Assembly: GCA_023014335.1 (NCBI GenBank)
Contig: JAECYW010000003.1
Coordinates: 1,178,001 to 1,242,000 of the forward strand
Direction of reading: 5' to 3'
DNA: 64,000 bases
Source: Galerina marginata
Lineage: Eukaryota; Basidiomycota; Agaricomycetes; Agaricales; Galerinaceae
Part shown: piece by piece, positions 1 to 12,598 of the stretch
Position numbering within the stretch: the stretch's first letter is position 1
Layout: each line of letters starts with the position of its first letter
The notes under the pieces: generated by a model
What the model saw: only the letters and a program-made list of their open reading frames with translations
The model's database searches: none
What the model was told of the DNA's origin: nothing
Program-made: the position numbers and the translations under genes

Positions 1-19
1 TCGAGAGACTCTGACCCAG

Positions 20-494
20 GGCTATGCTCTACGATGAAGACGAATATCCTGACCCTTCGAGCTTCAAGCCAGACCGTTTCTTGCTGGATGGAAAGCTCAA
101 TCCTGATGTACGAGATCCTGCATTGATGGCTTTTGGGTTCGGTCGAAGGTAAGCAGCTGCTGTCAGTCAGTTTTCTGGAGTATACCGTTAATTCTGTGGC
201 CTGCAGGATTTGCCCTGGAAGCCATGTCGCAATTTCAGTACTGTGGCTCACCGTCGCAAGCATACTCGCGACATTTGATATTTCGAAAGCAGTAGATGAT
301 GAGGGAAAATCTATCGAGCCCTCAATACGGTATAAATCTTCTTTGATATCGTTAGTGGCTTTTTCTCGTCTGTAAAAAATGTCGGAGATGTTGACTAGCG
401 ATAATGCAGTCACCCCCTGCCATTCAAGTGTACCCTCAAGGCACGATCCAAAGGCGCGGAGGAAGTCATTCGAGCTGCTGGAGACCCTTATTGA
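20..494 (+). CDS. Cytochrome P450, C-terminal end only (gene cut by window edge)
   Basis: Haem-thiolate monooxygenase; only the last exons are inside the window. The first visible exon opens after an AG acceptor at 18-19 and reads the meander region (DPSSFKPDRFLLDG) into the haem loop FGFGRR. A 58-base intron (149-206) follows, then ICPGSHVAISVLW, which completes the FxxGxRxCxG cysteine motif. A last intron leads to HPLPFKCTLKARS and a TGA stop at 492-494. The same intron positions and wording occur in the complete P450 at 1284-3465, so the two are tandem duplicates. The residue after the CxG motif is Ser, where Arg is usual. Substrate unknown. Family call is secure; the exact last donor is inferred. 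Confidence 0.85.
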
Positions 495-1283
495 TCTTCA
501 CGGACAGAGAAGTATAGGGAAGGATTCGTGAATGACAAAGGATGCTTGTAACGTTCGTTCTTTGACCGTATCTTTTGGTTGCCTCAAGGTCGATGTTGAA
601 TCGACAGCAAGGATAGTTTTAAATTCTCATTTATCCGCGTTCATACGACGATGCCGATAGGATCGCATAATGACTGGAGAATTTCCTCGATTTAGATTTC
701 CCTACTGATCTCAATTGTAATCACTTCCTCTATCCACTCAGTCTCACACTTCAGACGTGATATCTTCATTCTTCACTCTTTTGAGCCAAGACGATATGTC
801 AAACCAGCCCTGCATTCACCATCAAATGAGTTTCTCCATCGAGTTCCTCCACGCTGCAGAAGTTTCCTTTGGAGCACGGAACACGTATTTCGCGGGAAAT
901 CATCAAGGGCTCACGCCCAGATATGTCGGTGGCAGTAGCTTTGCATCCTCTTCTGTCTTCCTTCAGCTTCAGCTCTAGCCTTCATGGTGCTGCAGTTCCA
1001 CCAGATTTACTGCAGCGCAGCAACAGAAGAGGACCGGCATGGTTGAAGTCGATCGACACGGGTTTTGTGTGGAATATACACATTTTTCACATCCACAAAA
1101 CGAAGGTGGTGGTGCATTAGGATAAATGTCAAGTTCCTAACTGCCATCCACGACGTTGCCTGCCTTTACGGCATTTTGAGCTAATTTTAATATTCTTGTG
1201 TGCACTTCGAGAACGGGAAAAGCGACAGGAGCATAAAAGCGGCGACTTCACCTGCAGGGTCTGGCTTTCCCCTTCCTTTCGCG
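495..1283. other. Intergenic region between tandem P450 genes
   Basis: About 790 bases without a supportable gene. Short ORFs here overlap each other in different frames and show no protein family signature. It should hold the 3' UTR of the upstream P450 and the promoter of the next one. No clear TATA box was seen. Confidence 0.5.
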
Positions 1284-3465
1284 ATGATACGTCTACCAAC
1301 TGGACTGGATCTGTTCGTTTTACTTGGGACTCTGGCCACTGGGGTACTCATTTATACGAGGAATAACAAGCGCGCTTTACCATTTCCTCCTGGCCCTAGG
1401 AAACTTCCCGTACTTGGAAACCTACTTGACCTTCCGAAGAGCTTCGAGTGGGAGACGTATGCACGGTGGAGCAAGGAGTATAGTGAGTGCGGAAACATAA
1501 CCTTGCTCTCTTCTATTGATCCATTTCGATTTTTTTGGCAAATAGATTCGGGTATTATTCACCTAAATGCTGCTGGAACCAACTTCGTCATACTCAATTC
1601 CTTCAATGCGGCGATTGACCTACTTGAAAAGAGATCGTCAATTTACTCCAGCAGGTGTGTCCTTATTGCTCGAGGATTCCATGGCTTTATTCATCAATAC
1701 TACCGAAAAGAGCGCAGTTCACGATGATCAGCCAGTTGTGAGTCCTACGGCCTTATGATGAAGTTTACATTTCACATTGATACACAGGATGGGCTGGAAG
1801 TGGCTCATGTCAGCCATGCCATACGGAGAGCCATGGAGGGAGCGTCGTCGGGCATTTATGAAGTACTTTCAACCCAGCAACGCCAACCTGTATCAAGCAC
1901 CCCAAATGGAATTCATCCGCAAAATGCTGCCTCGTCTCCTGAACACTCCAGATGATTTCCTTGGTATCACGCGACAGTAAGTTCCTTGTACGTCTTGCTC
2001 GAGGCTGGAGAGGTTGTGTTGATGCTAGATAACTCAAATTAGTGCTATAGGCGGAATGGCTCTGTCGTTGGCTTACGGTTTACCGATACACCCATCCGAC
2101 GACCCTTATATCAACCTCGCGGCGAAAGCTGTGGCGTCAATTGGAGAAGCCGCTATTCCGGGCGCGTTCTTGGTCGACATGATGCCATTTCTGAAATATG
2201 TCCCCGAGTGGGTACCTGGTGCAGGTTTTCAAAAGAAAGCGAGGGTCTGGCGAAAGCTGCAGGAGGACATGCGCGCTGTGCCTTTTGAAGAGACTATCCG
2301 GAACATGGTCTGTTTTTTTAGTCCTTGTCGAGGACCACGTCATGCTGATTCGGATGATCCTGTTAGGCGTCAGGTGTTGCCAAACCGTCCTTCACATCGA
2401 CGAGCATGCAAGACCTAGACGAGAGCACAGATAGAACACGTCAGAAAGAAGTCATCCAAGATACAGCAGGCATTATCTTTGGAGGTAAGGACATCATATT
2501 GGACACATACCCAGCCCGTCTACGACAATGACAACTTCTGCCATAGCTGGAGCCGATACAACGCTTTCCGGGGTCCACACATTCTTCGCCGCAATGCTCT
2601 GCTTTCCCGAGACCCAACGAAAGGCGCAGCAGGAATTGGACCGGGTTCTTGGAGGCAGGTTGCCCGAATTCGGTGATGAAGCGGATTTACCATACGTATC
2701 CGCCCTCGTGAAGGAAATCATCAGGTATGGCTTGTCGTCGCCTTGTCGTCGTGCGTGGCATTGAAGATAGGTCGATTAGGTGGAAGCCAGCGACTCCCAT
2801 TGGTAAGGTTTGGCACTCAAAGTGTGATTCTGAGCTGAGAACCATAATTAGGTGTGCCCCATTATTCCAGCGAAGACGATGTGTATGAGGGGTACCATAT
2901 CCCGAAAGGATCCCTGGTTATCGCGAATGCATGGTAAGCCTTGTTCGAATAAAGGTGTAAGTGACATACATGTAAGCTGTCCTCCATCTCAGGGCCATGC
3001 TCTACGACGAAGATGCCTATCCCGAACCATCAGCCTTCAAACCCGAACGTTTCCTGAAAGATGGGCAGCTCAACCCTACTGTGCGCGATCCTGCGTTGAT
3101 GGCTTTCGGTTTCGGTCGAAGGTCTGCATTGTTGTTCAGAAGATGTTTCCAGCGTGCTGTTAACTTCTATACCTCAGGATTTGCCCAGGTAGCCAAGTCG
3201 CACTGTCGGTCCTATGGCTGACATTTGCGACTATACTGGTGACTTTCAATATATCCAAGGACGTGGACGAGAATGGGACACCTGTTGAGCCATCAGTGCA
3301 GTATCAGTCTGGATTGATATGGTCAGTTAACTGATGGCTCAAAGATAATAATCGTGCTTACAATTAGCGATTTCCTTTAGCCATCCTATACCCTTCAAAT
3401 GTACTATCACACCTCGTTCGAGGGTAACGGAACAGCTTATTCGATCTGCAGGGGATTCGTATTGA
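1284..3465 (+). CDS. Cytochrome P450 monooxygenase (complete, many introns)
   Basis: Microsomal P450. The start MIRLPTGLDLFVLLGTLATG gives an N-terminal membrane anchor, followed by the proline hinge PFPPGPRKLPVLGNL. Later exons show the C-helix (WRERRRAF), I-helix AGADTTLSGV (oxygen activation), the ExxR helix as KEIIRW, the meander PSAFKPERFLKDG, and the haem loop FGFGRRICPGSQ. The last exon ends in HPIPFKCTITPRS and a TGA at 3463-3465. Introns are about 50-60 bases and GT-AG. Its sequence belongs with fungal P450s often labelled O-methylsterigmatocystin-oxidoreductase-like, but the true substrate cannot be inferred. It is tandem with the partial copy at 20-494 and a paralogue of the gene at 29469-31642. 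No stop or frameshift was seen once introns are removed. Confidence 0.88.
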
Positions 3466-3677
3466 GCCTGGAGGCGAACGTTAAGGCGAGAAGGAGGAGC
3501 GTTGACAACGTTGGAAGACTGATGACGACTTTTTTATACCATTCTACGACTTTATGACCAATCTATATGAAGATCTTGAGCCAGCGCCGATAAATCCAGT
3601 TGTTAAAACATCATGTTGCATAGTAGATGTACAACGACAGCAAAAGCAGGGAAAAATACAGGGAAGACCATTCGAGC

Positions 3678-4888
3678 TCATCTCCCATCTGGCCGAGGTT
3701 CTGAAAATCGTTAATAATCAGAGTCACGACATGGAACATAGCTTGAAAGAACTTACGACTCCATTGGACGCTGAGAATGAGATTATCGTATCCACGACCA
3801 TGCACCTTGTCGATGGCCTTCTGAGCATTCGCCTTCTCCTCGAAACTGACGAATGCAAAGCCCTTCCCAGCTCCAGTCTCCCGGTCTCGGCCCACGTATA
3901 CTCTTGCCACCCTGCCGAAGCCACCAAACAGTTCCCGTAGATCGTTCTCTTGGGTATCTTCTGAAATATTTGTGACGCGCAGTGTGGGTAGGTCATCCCG
4001 ATTACCTGCACCACGCATTGATTCGCCTGCACCACGGGCACCACCTCCTGCTCCACGCATTGAAGGGGGGACGTATTTTCCACCAGAGGTCGCTGCGGGT
4101 GCGGAAGTGTCGGCCCCGGCACCAACATCGTCATCAGGCCCTGCACCAGTATCTGGAGGGGTATGCCTTAGGCATTTCTATTATTACAAAAGAGGGAACT
4201 TACCCGTGTTTTCAAGGCCACCGAGGGTGTCTTTGTATGGGCATTTGGCAGTGAAATGGTCGCCTTTGCATAGACGACAGACAACCTTCCCAGCACCAGC
4301 GGCTTTGACACGGCTTTTCATCGTCTCTTCGGGAGCTTGTTCAGCTTCCGATTGCTAGATATACAAAAATTCGTCAGTGACATGGTCGAGTCATACTGGG
4401 TAATGTTACTCACTTTGTTTCCAGCAGTCAATTTCAAGGAGACATTCTCTCCAACGGTTGTGGTAGCCCTGTCTGGACCGGGCTTGCTGCCCTTCTCCTG
4501 CCCGAACTTCGCCCACTTCTGCCTTTCTGCCACAGCATGGTCGACGACAGATTTCTGCAGCGTTCGTTTGATTCGTCGGGTGATCTATGATATGTCCCGA
4601 TTCAATATTCTGTGCTACAGTTCATTAAATTGCACCACGCACCTTGACTTTTTTGCCGTCTTCGTTTAAAGCATATTCGATAGTCGTCCTGATCCCGTTC
4701 TCGTCCACAAATTCTTCGTTTTTAGGCAGTTCTAGAAGGATAAGTAAGCCAATGTGTTGAACTGCAGCAAGTTGTAATTCACCAAGTTCATCGACATCGT
4801 CCGCCCATGATGTTTTTGGTAATCTTCGAGAGGTTGAGCTCAGTGAAAAGGATGCAAACGACGAGAACAAAACTTACGATGAGGCCAT
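3678..4888 (-). CDS. TIF35: Eukaryotic translation initiation factor 3 subunit G
   Basis: Cytoplasmic eIF3 subunit that helps scanning and reinitiation. On the minus strand, a tiny first exon (MASS) splices into LPKTSWADDVDEL, the classic eIF3g start. Removing a 56-base intron restores DEL-ELPKNEEFVDENG. Further on are ERQKWAKFGQEKGSKPGPD, a zinc knuckle CRLCKGDHFTAKC (Cx2Cx4Hx4C) and a C-terminal RRM with RNP2 LRVTNI and RNP1 GKGFAFVSF. The last exon is NPRPDGR-like after SVQWS, with the stop at 3678-3680. The intermediate linker is Gly/Ala/Arg rich. It is convergent with the P450 ending at 3465. Housekeeping gene and a useful synteny anchor. The start is chosen because the spliced N-terminus matches the family. 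Confidence 0.93.
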
Positions 4889-5164
4889 TGTAGACGAAGT
4901 CTGTAATCACTCTTCAATTTTTGTTGCAGAAAAGTCAGCATGTTGATCCTTGTTTGGTTAGTTTCCTCTTTTAAACAGAGGCCCCTGTTTTTGCCCTTTG
5001 CTCTTTTGCTCTTAGATGGCTCAAACGCGTTCATAAATCAAATCAGACTTTGATTAGTTCTCGAAATATACTAGTAGACGATATTATAGTTTATTATATA
5101 TTTACAGGCTACTTTGGCCGTCGGGTCCTGTGCCTCCGGATTAAAAATCCGTAATTTCGTAAAC

Positions 5165-7092
5165 CTATGCTCGACGACGTGCTGAGAGGTGGTACAAATT
5201 GGTCCTTTGGAAATTCCAAGTTCCGTGCGCTTTAAGCATCAGTGTCAGATGACTAAAATTCTTTAAGTTCATTGGCGAATTGACAGAGCAATACAGACCA
5301 CGCACTGAGTTTTCTTCTATGTCTTGGTTAAAGAGAAGACTACTTTGATGGTTCCAGGACCTGTTCAAGGACTCGCGTGCCTATGGAAGGGTTAACAATA
5401 AAAAATCAGTTGCTATTCTCATATACACGGACAGAAGGTGAATTTACGTTTAGGGAACTGACTAAGGAGATACTATATATTTTGACGAGTGAAACGTCGA
5501 AGAGAAAGTTTCTAGGAAGACGTGTCTCATCAGCACGGTCGCACAGAGAATATCAATTAAGTAAACATACACGGTGATGTGCTATATGCCGCAATACATT
5601 GAAGGACCCACAGTCAAAGGAAGGTCGAGCAAGTGGCAGCGGGCACTTACTGGAAGAGCAATCAGCAGAACGACATCGGCGATGGCAGCAATTGATCTAC
5701 GCAAATCAGATGGAAATTTCTGGTAATGTGATAGCAATAGAAACGAGAAGTGCCTACGTTACCAGGCCAGTCTGGACGGTGTCTTACCGGAATATCAGTA
5801 TCGAGCCACAAAACGAGGGATAGACGCGTACAGACTATAATGCGGGAAATGACAGCGTCCGATGATGGTATCCCGGTCTTACGACGTGACTAACACGTCC
5901 ATTAAGTCAGTTGATATAGGAGAACAAATTTATATACTTACCAGAATTGTTGTCAGAGAAGCAGTAATCAGGATATCGGCGGCGGCACTGGAGAAAAGCC
6001 ACAAATACCCAGGTGGGTACGCCCGCTTTGAATACGCATACACACGAATGATCGAAACGTCGACCCCCGCCCAGATTCCCCCGGCTAGTTATCATGAATG
6101 AGCCGCAGTTTACCAGTGAGAAGCAGGTGTCCGTACCCCCAGAGGTTACAGCAAGGATGCAAATCAATACCGGGATCCAAAGCGACTTTTGGATACGCCA
6201 AATTCTCCATGCCAAAAATGCCTGTATAGGAGTCGAGATCAGAACCTATTTATATGATAAAAATCCCTGGTCAGATTGCGATTATCCATAGCCGGCAAGT
6301 CAGTCTGACATTTAGGATTGATTCTTTAAAATATTCTATTTAAAAGTTAGATCCGGACTGACGAATACAGGTGAATGATACTCGCCAGCTGGAAATGCTG
6401 TAAGCCAGGTGTTATTCAATGCCCTCGGTGAAATTTTCAAAAATAATCATACTAGTTGGATAATCGTGGGTGACAGAGTCTTTACCTAAATGACGTGTCG
6501 TTCATTCAATACTGGTATCAAGGGAGGGAACTCGTTCTTCAAGCTCACCGAAATTAAGAACAAGAGATTGATATATTATGAACATCGCGATCGCGGTGTG
6601 GACTGATTCTGCCACGAAGAGATATAGGACCTTCCTCACGATCTTGAGTAACGGATGTCGCCGACGAGGATATGCTGGTTCGATACTTACAAGGTATCGT
6701 ACTATAGGTAAGTCGCTACATGGATAAAAGTAGTCAGAAGAGATAAGAAGTTTAGATCCCGGGTGAATGAACCTCTTGTAGGTGATATAATAATTGTACA
6801 TCTATTGCGCAAGTGAAAAAATGGCTGAGGATAGTCTGTTCTTTGCGAAAGACACGTACCTGTGATATCAGAATCTATGGAGTATGTTTGGACTGTGAAT
6901 AACCACCATGGCACAGAAACTGGACATTCGAACCCACCCCGTATAAAATTGTGGTACACAATACGCCACTTAGCACAGGGCCATACCTACATAACTGGAG
7001 TCAAAACCACATTGCGGGAAGAATCGAATGACCAACAGTCCCTGGATCGCAGCACCGAGGTTGGTGTCGAACGGGTCTACATACCCCAGCAT
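5165..7092 (-). CDS. Multi-pass membrane protein, DUF6534-type (copy 1)
   Basis: Seven-helix-like membrane protein of unknown function, common and expanded in Agaricomycetes. Exons read in order: YGPVLSGVLCTTILYG, MYNYYITYK, DLPIVRYL, VLYLFVAESVHTAIAMF, then TPIQAFLAWRIWRIQKSLW, AYPPGYLWLFSSAAADILI, SRRKTGIPSSDAVISRII, SIAAIADVVLLIALP, NFLFDVSLVKIYSISLVSSL and a polar tail starting ARESLNRSW, stop at 5165-5167. Each exon has a counterpart in the gene at 43327-45041 with the same intron positions. The exon near 5870-5800 (DTDIP) is weaker than its counterpart (ETGITT). The start (MLGYGP..., first exon of 8 bases) is a guess; a different first exon further upstream is possible. Confidence 0.68.
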
Positions 7093-7997
7093 TTCGGGGG
7101 AGAATTTGACCTTACAACATTTTTTACCTGACCATATATACAATGGAGTTCTATAGTTCGCCGCTGTTTTCGGTGGAGTTTTCGGCTCAAAAAATAGCTC
7201 GGACTGGTGGAGCTGGACTTGGGGTCGATGGAGACGGTGGCCATGGAACACCGATATGGAGCCCAGCTCACTTCTGATTTAGGTCTCGAATTGGTGAGAA
7301 AGCCAGTGGGCGAGTCATATCTGCTAACCGACGTGGAAACGCGTGCGGTTTCGTATATCCGGTGGGCAAGGAGTGGGCTACATTCGCAAAGGAACAAAAT
7401 CAGTGCGATGATCATAAACGAGTACAAGGGGCGATGGAGTTGATGGGCTATGAAAATGACGACGGGTCGCTCCAAGTTAAAATTATCCAATTATCATGAA
7501 CCAAGGACATTTGGCCACTCCAACTTACAACTTCAAGGTGACCATCTAGATTCTAGGCCAAGTCATATGCGGTGGCCGAAATGCCTGATGGGTTCGGTGA
7601 GGACGTGTGTATGTTGTAGAAAGGTTTGAGGAAGATTTTGCGAGTTGGAAGTTGCAACATTTGTTCAGCTTGCAAGTCTGGCAAAACTTAACATCATGTG
7701 ATACACACGAACGCGACGGGAAGCCCCTATCAGTGTATCACTGTCAGTGATAAAGTCGTCACATCCATTGAGGCAGGGTGCTTTGAGGAAGTCTGTCCTG
7801 ATTGGAATGATGTCTGAAGAGTGGTGATGGTTTCAGTGAGGATATTTTCCAGTCAAGTCAGAAGAGCTTCTGATTGCATATTACAGATCTTCAAGAACAT
7901 TGACTTCATAGACATTGAAGACCCAGGGCCAAGTATACTGAAGGCTGCAAAGAATAACAAAATCATGAATAAGAGGTGAATGTGTTGGGGTATGGCG
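7093..7997. other. Intergenic region, no supported gene
   Basis: About 900 bases between the DUF6534 gene start and the epimerase stop. ORFs on both strands (for example 7077-7490 minus and 7207-7443 plus) are antiparallel shadows without family resemblance. It should contain the promoter of the DUF6534 gene and the epimerase 3' UTR. Confidence 0.4.
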
Positions 7998-9747
7998 TTA
8001 GGCAGTAGAGAATTTATATTCTGAACTCCATTCATAGTCCTTTCCGGGATAATCTAAACAAGGAGAAGAGAAGCCTCCCGTCATCTCCTGAAATATCTTT
8101 AGAAGATAGCAAAGCACGCACAGATTTGATCTACGCCCCATTCTGGCGTATTGATAGCAGCGATGTATCCCTGTTGTTCGATGGCAACAGCAGAAGATGG
8201 GCTATAATTCACAGATGGGCCACCATGAATATCCTTTCGCGGCGTATTGAGCCAGTAGGATGTGTACACGACGACTACAGGCTGGTTCGTCGAAATTTCA
8301 AGACTGAAGGCATTGCAAAATTTCAAAAAATTAGCTCTTCAAACATAAAGCGCCACGCACCGAATACCGGAAAGTTCACTTGCAAGCGACAATACTGGAC
8401 CTTTCCCATCAGGATGGTCAAGAACCCATCCACCATTATAGCCAACACATCCTGCAGGGTATCAGCCCACTTAAAGCACCATCACATCATGAAGCAAGGC
8501 TTGCTTACCGGCACCGCACAAGTCCACGGTTTTATCCCATCTCGCGCCAATTTTTTCTTCTTTCCGGAAGTCAAGTGGGGTGTTTGTTACGTCAGTGAAC
8601 TTTCCTGTGGGGAGAGCGAGATCGTCGGCTTCGATAAAACGAGAGGCGTCAAGTTGGAGGTCATGAGAGAGGATGTCGTTACTCCCGTCCTGGAATGCAT
8701 CAAGATTCCTGATGTGAATAATCGAAATAAAAATCTTGCGGCTTTATGGGTGGGAGAAGAGACTCGCCAATAGGTATGCTGCGTCAACATAATTGGTGTC
8801 TAGTGAATTTTGCATCAACACCCAGTATAAAGCACAGCAAAAACCAGAGACCTTCTCCGTCGCAGTGGCGCGAATGACTGTGCGCAAGATCCCACCATTC
8901 GAAACTGAGTGGGTAGCCTGGAGGAAAAATGAGGACCGTACTGAAAAACATGGAAGAACAATATCCTCACGAAAGCTGTAACAACCCCAGGAAATCCTTC
9001 GTCTCCGTTATCGACGTGCTTGTATGTTACACTCGTTGGGGATTTCTCCACCACGGTCCAATTGCGACGGTCCCATCCATAAATCCCACCATGCAGCGTC
9101 ACCTGCGAGCCGATCAATGAGCTGAGGAATGGATATCTAGGTTTGTTGAATTAACCTGGCCTACGGAAAGATCAGCCGATTGAAAGGCGAGTTGAGCATT
9201 GAAGCTCACCGTCATGGTCATTGGTAGGAAGATGGTAGGTATTTGGATCATCAGGATTTGGGTTCTTTGAGATTGGAATTGAAAAGGTGCCTAAAGTAGG
9301 AGATGAGGAGATGTCAGGCTCGGAACCATGCTGCATTTACCGTTTTTGATCCTATTCGCATACCTTTGTAAAATGAGGTGAGTGAAGAAACCTTTTTGGC
9401 TATTTGCAAGATGTACCTTCCAACGATCCCGTTGAACACGGGATGATCTGGGTCTGTGAGGAGGCGAGACTACCAGGACGGAAGGGTTAGCGTGGTACAA
9501 CGTTGGAGGAAATCGGTCGATACTCACGTTGTCGTCGTATCCCAGAACAACATCTCTTGTCTTTCCGTCTTTATCTTTCACCCACAATTCTGTCAATGTC
9601 GAACCAAAGGAGACAAATTTGGCGGTAATGGAACCATCGGGTGCCGTGATTGTTGTGAGGTTGAATGGCTGGGAGAAACTGCGTGAGCAAGAGTTATGGA
9701 GGAGAATTGAAGGATGATACCCAATCGTTGGATTCTGCCAGTGCCAT
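7998..9747 (-). CDS. Aldose 1-epimerase (galactose mutarotase family)
   Basis: Interconverts alpha and beta anomers of aldoses. The spliced N-terminus MALAESNDWPFNLTTITAPD runs into GSITAKFVSFGSTLTELWVK and RDVVLGYDDN. Later exons carry HGGIYGWDRRNW, the first active-site His region, then PIMLTQHTYWNLDAFQDG with the second His. The C-terminal part has LNTPRKDIHGG, AIEQQGYIAAINTPEWG (candidate catalytic Glu in AIEQQ) and, after a 58-base intron, YYPGKDYEWSSEYKFSTA with TAA at 7998-8000. The gene has at least eight short GT-AG introns. Many fungal relatives are secreted; the start chosen here gives no clear signal peptide, so an alternative first exon upstream is possible. Family call is firm. 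Confidence 0.85.
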
Positions 9748-11074
9748 GATCGAGGAAGAGATGCAAGAGGCGACAACGTTCTATCCAAGCATCGGATACG
9801 ATAGTATCTATAAGTACTGCGGGAAGTCAGTCGACCATCCGGGTAACGGGTTTAAATGAAGGAGTTCATTCGGACAAACATTTTCGGTGAGTTGGTCGAG
9901 CTTCTCGCAAACCGAAGCTCTTATGCAACCAAAACAGAAGATAGCTGATGCTGAGCCGCCCTTAGGAGTTTTTCCTTCCGTTTGGTCCCAAAAAGCCGAG
10001 GCGCCTTTTGTATTCGAGAGGAGAAAAGAGCAGGTTCGAAACGAGGCATTCCCTTGGTTATTCAAGAATAAGCGACCATGTGGTGTCATGGAGGAACCTC
10101 CGGAGAAACTACGGAATGGCGACACATAGCACGTATTATTGCTGGGCTAATAATTTATAGATCTAGAATGCATGTTAGGTTGTTGATTTAAATATTCTGA
10201 ACACACAGCTTACAGAATCGTTGACTTCGAAGTGGTCAAGTACGAACCCTAGCGAACAAATACTCAATAACATTTCGACCTCCAATGACCCAGTGACGCC
10301 TCTTGCCAAACACCTCTCAACTTCCCCTCAGCTTCCAAATTGCTTCGACAGAAGGACTGTTTTATTGGAACTTCAAACCTTTGCAATCGAATATGCGCTA
10401 ACCTGTAATACTGCGCTATCCAAGCCCGTGCGCTTCATTGGTATGTATGTATCCAAGTTGAAGAATATAACTACTAGGTGCTCACTCGGTGTTTCTGCTC
10501 GCCGCTCGGGGCTTCTTATTGTCCTGCACTCCAAGTTTCTCCAACGCCTTCCTGTTCATCAAATGATAGTCGCTGACGAGAGAGCCACAGAGATGTAGAT
10601 AGTGCCTAGCGACACAATCCACAGTGCTTATTTTTAGGCGAGCGCTGATCTCCCAATCATGTCTCTTGCATGCTATGCCCCTTCTAGCAAAGCTGAATCT
10701 GCACCACACCGCTACATACATAGCACCTCCGGTATTCAATGCAAGACACCCTTCATTTCGAAAGTTATTGGCATGAACAATATTCAGCGATATATTCGTA
10801 GACGAGGTTCCTGTCTGCCAGATTATTCAGGCAAGCTTTGGAAAACGATTTCTCACCAGCGCGTAAAAAGCAGCACATCCTGGATTCCGAAATCAAATTT
10901 GGACCCTTGAACCCGTTGTTCGGATCTACCGGCGATTTCGCCATGCTGAGCGGAACAGTGGCAGTGCACGAGATTCAAGAACCCGCCTCCCGACGCTCCC
11001 CTGCAAACATACCGCCATACGACACTGCCCATCGTAGCTTCCCTTCTCTCGCTTCTGTTGCCTGTAAAGTTCGC

Positions 11075-11102
11075 GACAGGCGTACAACGACAGGCGTACA
11101 AC
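11075..11102. repeat. Perfect 14-base tandem duplication
   Basis: The unit GACAGGCGTACAAC occurs twice head to tail (11075-11088 and 11089-11102). It lies about 530 bases upstream of the PLAC8 gene. Confidence 0.8.
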
Positions 11103-11508
11103 GATGGGCTACAGCATTTTGATCTCATGACTCAACATCATTTAAGGTGCTGCCTACCGCTGCCTATCTTAGTTACTTGCGGACAGGCGATGTCTTCAGT
11201 GTCGGACTTGGGCAACAATCATTCGGCTCGATCAAGCGGGGTCATGAATTTTTGAGTAAAATAAAACGCTGCTCGCCAGATTTGGACAAGATTGAAACAC
11301 AAACCGTTGAGCGTGTCGACATATAGAACGCCTGGGACCCGACTTTGGACAGGTGTGCGCTGTTTGGAAGACTCCTTTCAGATGGCCAAGGCACCCTGCA
11401 TCGCCATGAGCCTGAGTCTGGCAACCAAGTTCAGCCATTTTCGATGCCGCAAGCCCCCGGTTAAATACAAATCTTTTCTGGGCGGGCGGCTGAGAGGTTG
11501 GGCCTGAG

Positions 11509-11516
11509 TATATATA
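11509..11516 (+). promoter_or_regulatory. TATA box of the PLAC8 gene
   Basis: TATATATA lies about 113 bases upstream of the ATG at 11629, with a pyrimidine-rich stretch between. Spacing fits a fungal core promoter with a short 5' UTR. Confidence 0.6.
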
Positions 11517-11628
11517 GGTCCCCCTTTCCGATTGTCGACCATCTTCAAATTCAAATCCCAGGCCCCAGGTCTCGTCGCCCACCCACCTCTCTTCAAAAGC
11601 CACCCTCCCCAGTCGTTCCTTCGCTATC

Positions 11629-12211
11629 ATGGCATACACACAACAGCCAATGGCCAACCCTGGCATGACCATGGGTGGTGGCAACCGCAACGCAAAAAAT
11701 CTTCCCGTAGGCGCTGATGGGCGTGAGTGGAGTGAGGGCTTATTTGGGTGCTGCAGTGACGCTGGAACCTGTGAGTTGAATCGTTTATTAATATTTTTGT
11801 GACGGTATTGATAGCGCCGGTCTAACTCTGTAGGTATCGTCGCTTGCTTCTGCCCATGCATCGTCTACAGCAAGGTTAAGCACCGTTATGAGCATCTCAA
11901 CGCTAAGGGCTACCCCGATCCCGAGCACGGTGGCGGTGTTTGCTCTTCCGACTGTATGATCCACGGACTGGTTTCCTACTGTGGCTTCGGTTTCCTCATG
12001 CAGGTAAATATTTTTCGCTGTCCCCGCTTGTGCTCATTGCTCATAACGTATATTGTAGATGATGCAACGCGGCAGCATCAGGGCTCGCTACAACATCAAG
12101 GGAGGAGGATGCGGAGATTGCTGCACCGCCTTCTGCTGCACACCCTGCGAGCTCACCCAAGAGTCTCGTGAACTCGAGCTTGAGGAGCAAAGCTACGGCG
12201 GCAAGGCCTAA
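11629..12211 (+). CDS. PLAC8-family cysteine-rich protein
   Basis: Small protein of about 155 residues in three exons. The start [19 protein letters not shown] is followed by [17 protein letters not shown], then after an intron [39 protein letters not shown] and, after a second intron, [20 protein letters not shown] with [19 protein letters not shown]. The CCxxxxTC, CxCPC and CCTxFCCTPCxxxQE clusters define PLAC8 proteins, which are membrane-associated and linked in plants and fungi to cell-size control and metal tolerance. The role here is not known. Strong codon preference and a clear TATA box suggest good expression. Stop TAA at 12209-12211. Confidence 0.92.
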
Positions 12212-12598
12212 GCTTGTTGCTTTTCTTGCTCATTCTTAGCGCCAAAATTACGGTCATCTCTATATCTCACTGTAAATGTTTTGTACCATATGTGCAAACC
12301 TCTAAATCCCGTTCCCTTACCCAAATAATTCACCTTGTATGGAATCAGGGAATTCTCGTACTTTTACGCGATAGTATACCCTTTTATCTGAAGAAATAGT
12401 TCGATCCAGGTGGAAACCCTTTGAATGCCATATTATTCGGTCAACTGCACATACATATCATTGCAGCAAAACTTCTTAGACACAACCGCGCGACAGGCGG
12501 CAACACCGAGCAAGCGCCGACGTCGCGACGCGACGCGTATCATTTTAGTCACGTGACTCGCGTGTAAATTGAACTGCAACGCGGCAGTTTGTTGAAAT
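12212..12598. other. Intergenic region between PLAC8 and F-box genes
   Basis: Contains the PLAC8 3' UTR and the F-box promoter. The right half is GC-rich with CG-rich words (GCGACGCGACGCG) and a perfect E-box palindrome listed separately. Confidence 0.5.
12547..12558. promoter_or_regulatory. Perfect 12-base palindrome with CACGTG core
   Basis: AGTCACGTGACT is its own reverse complement. The TCACGTGA core is the class of site bound by basic helix-loop-helix factors such as Cbf1. It sits about 40 bases upstream of the F-box ATG at 12599. Confidence 0.55.

Larger units (their letters stand above)
9748..11628. other. Intergenic region, 1.9 kb
   Basis: No protein family is recognisable in the short ORFs on either strand. 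The right part is the promoter of the PLAC8 gene and includes a TATA box and a short tandem repeat, both listed separately. Functional content of 9750-11000 is not visible. Confidence 0.4.

Noticed and set aside
9887..10129. 80-residue plus-strand ORF
   Set aside because: It has an equally long antisense ORF, no family resemblance and no promoter.
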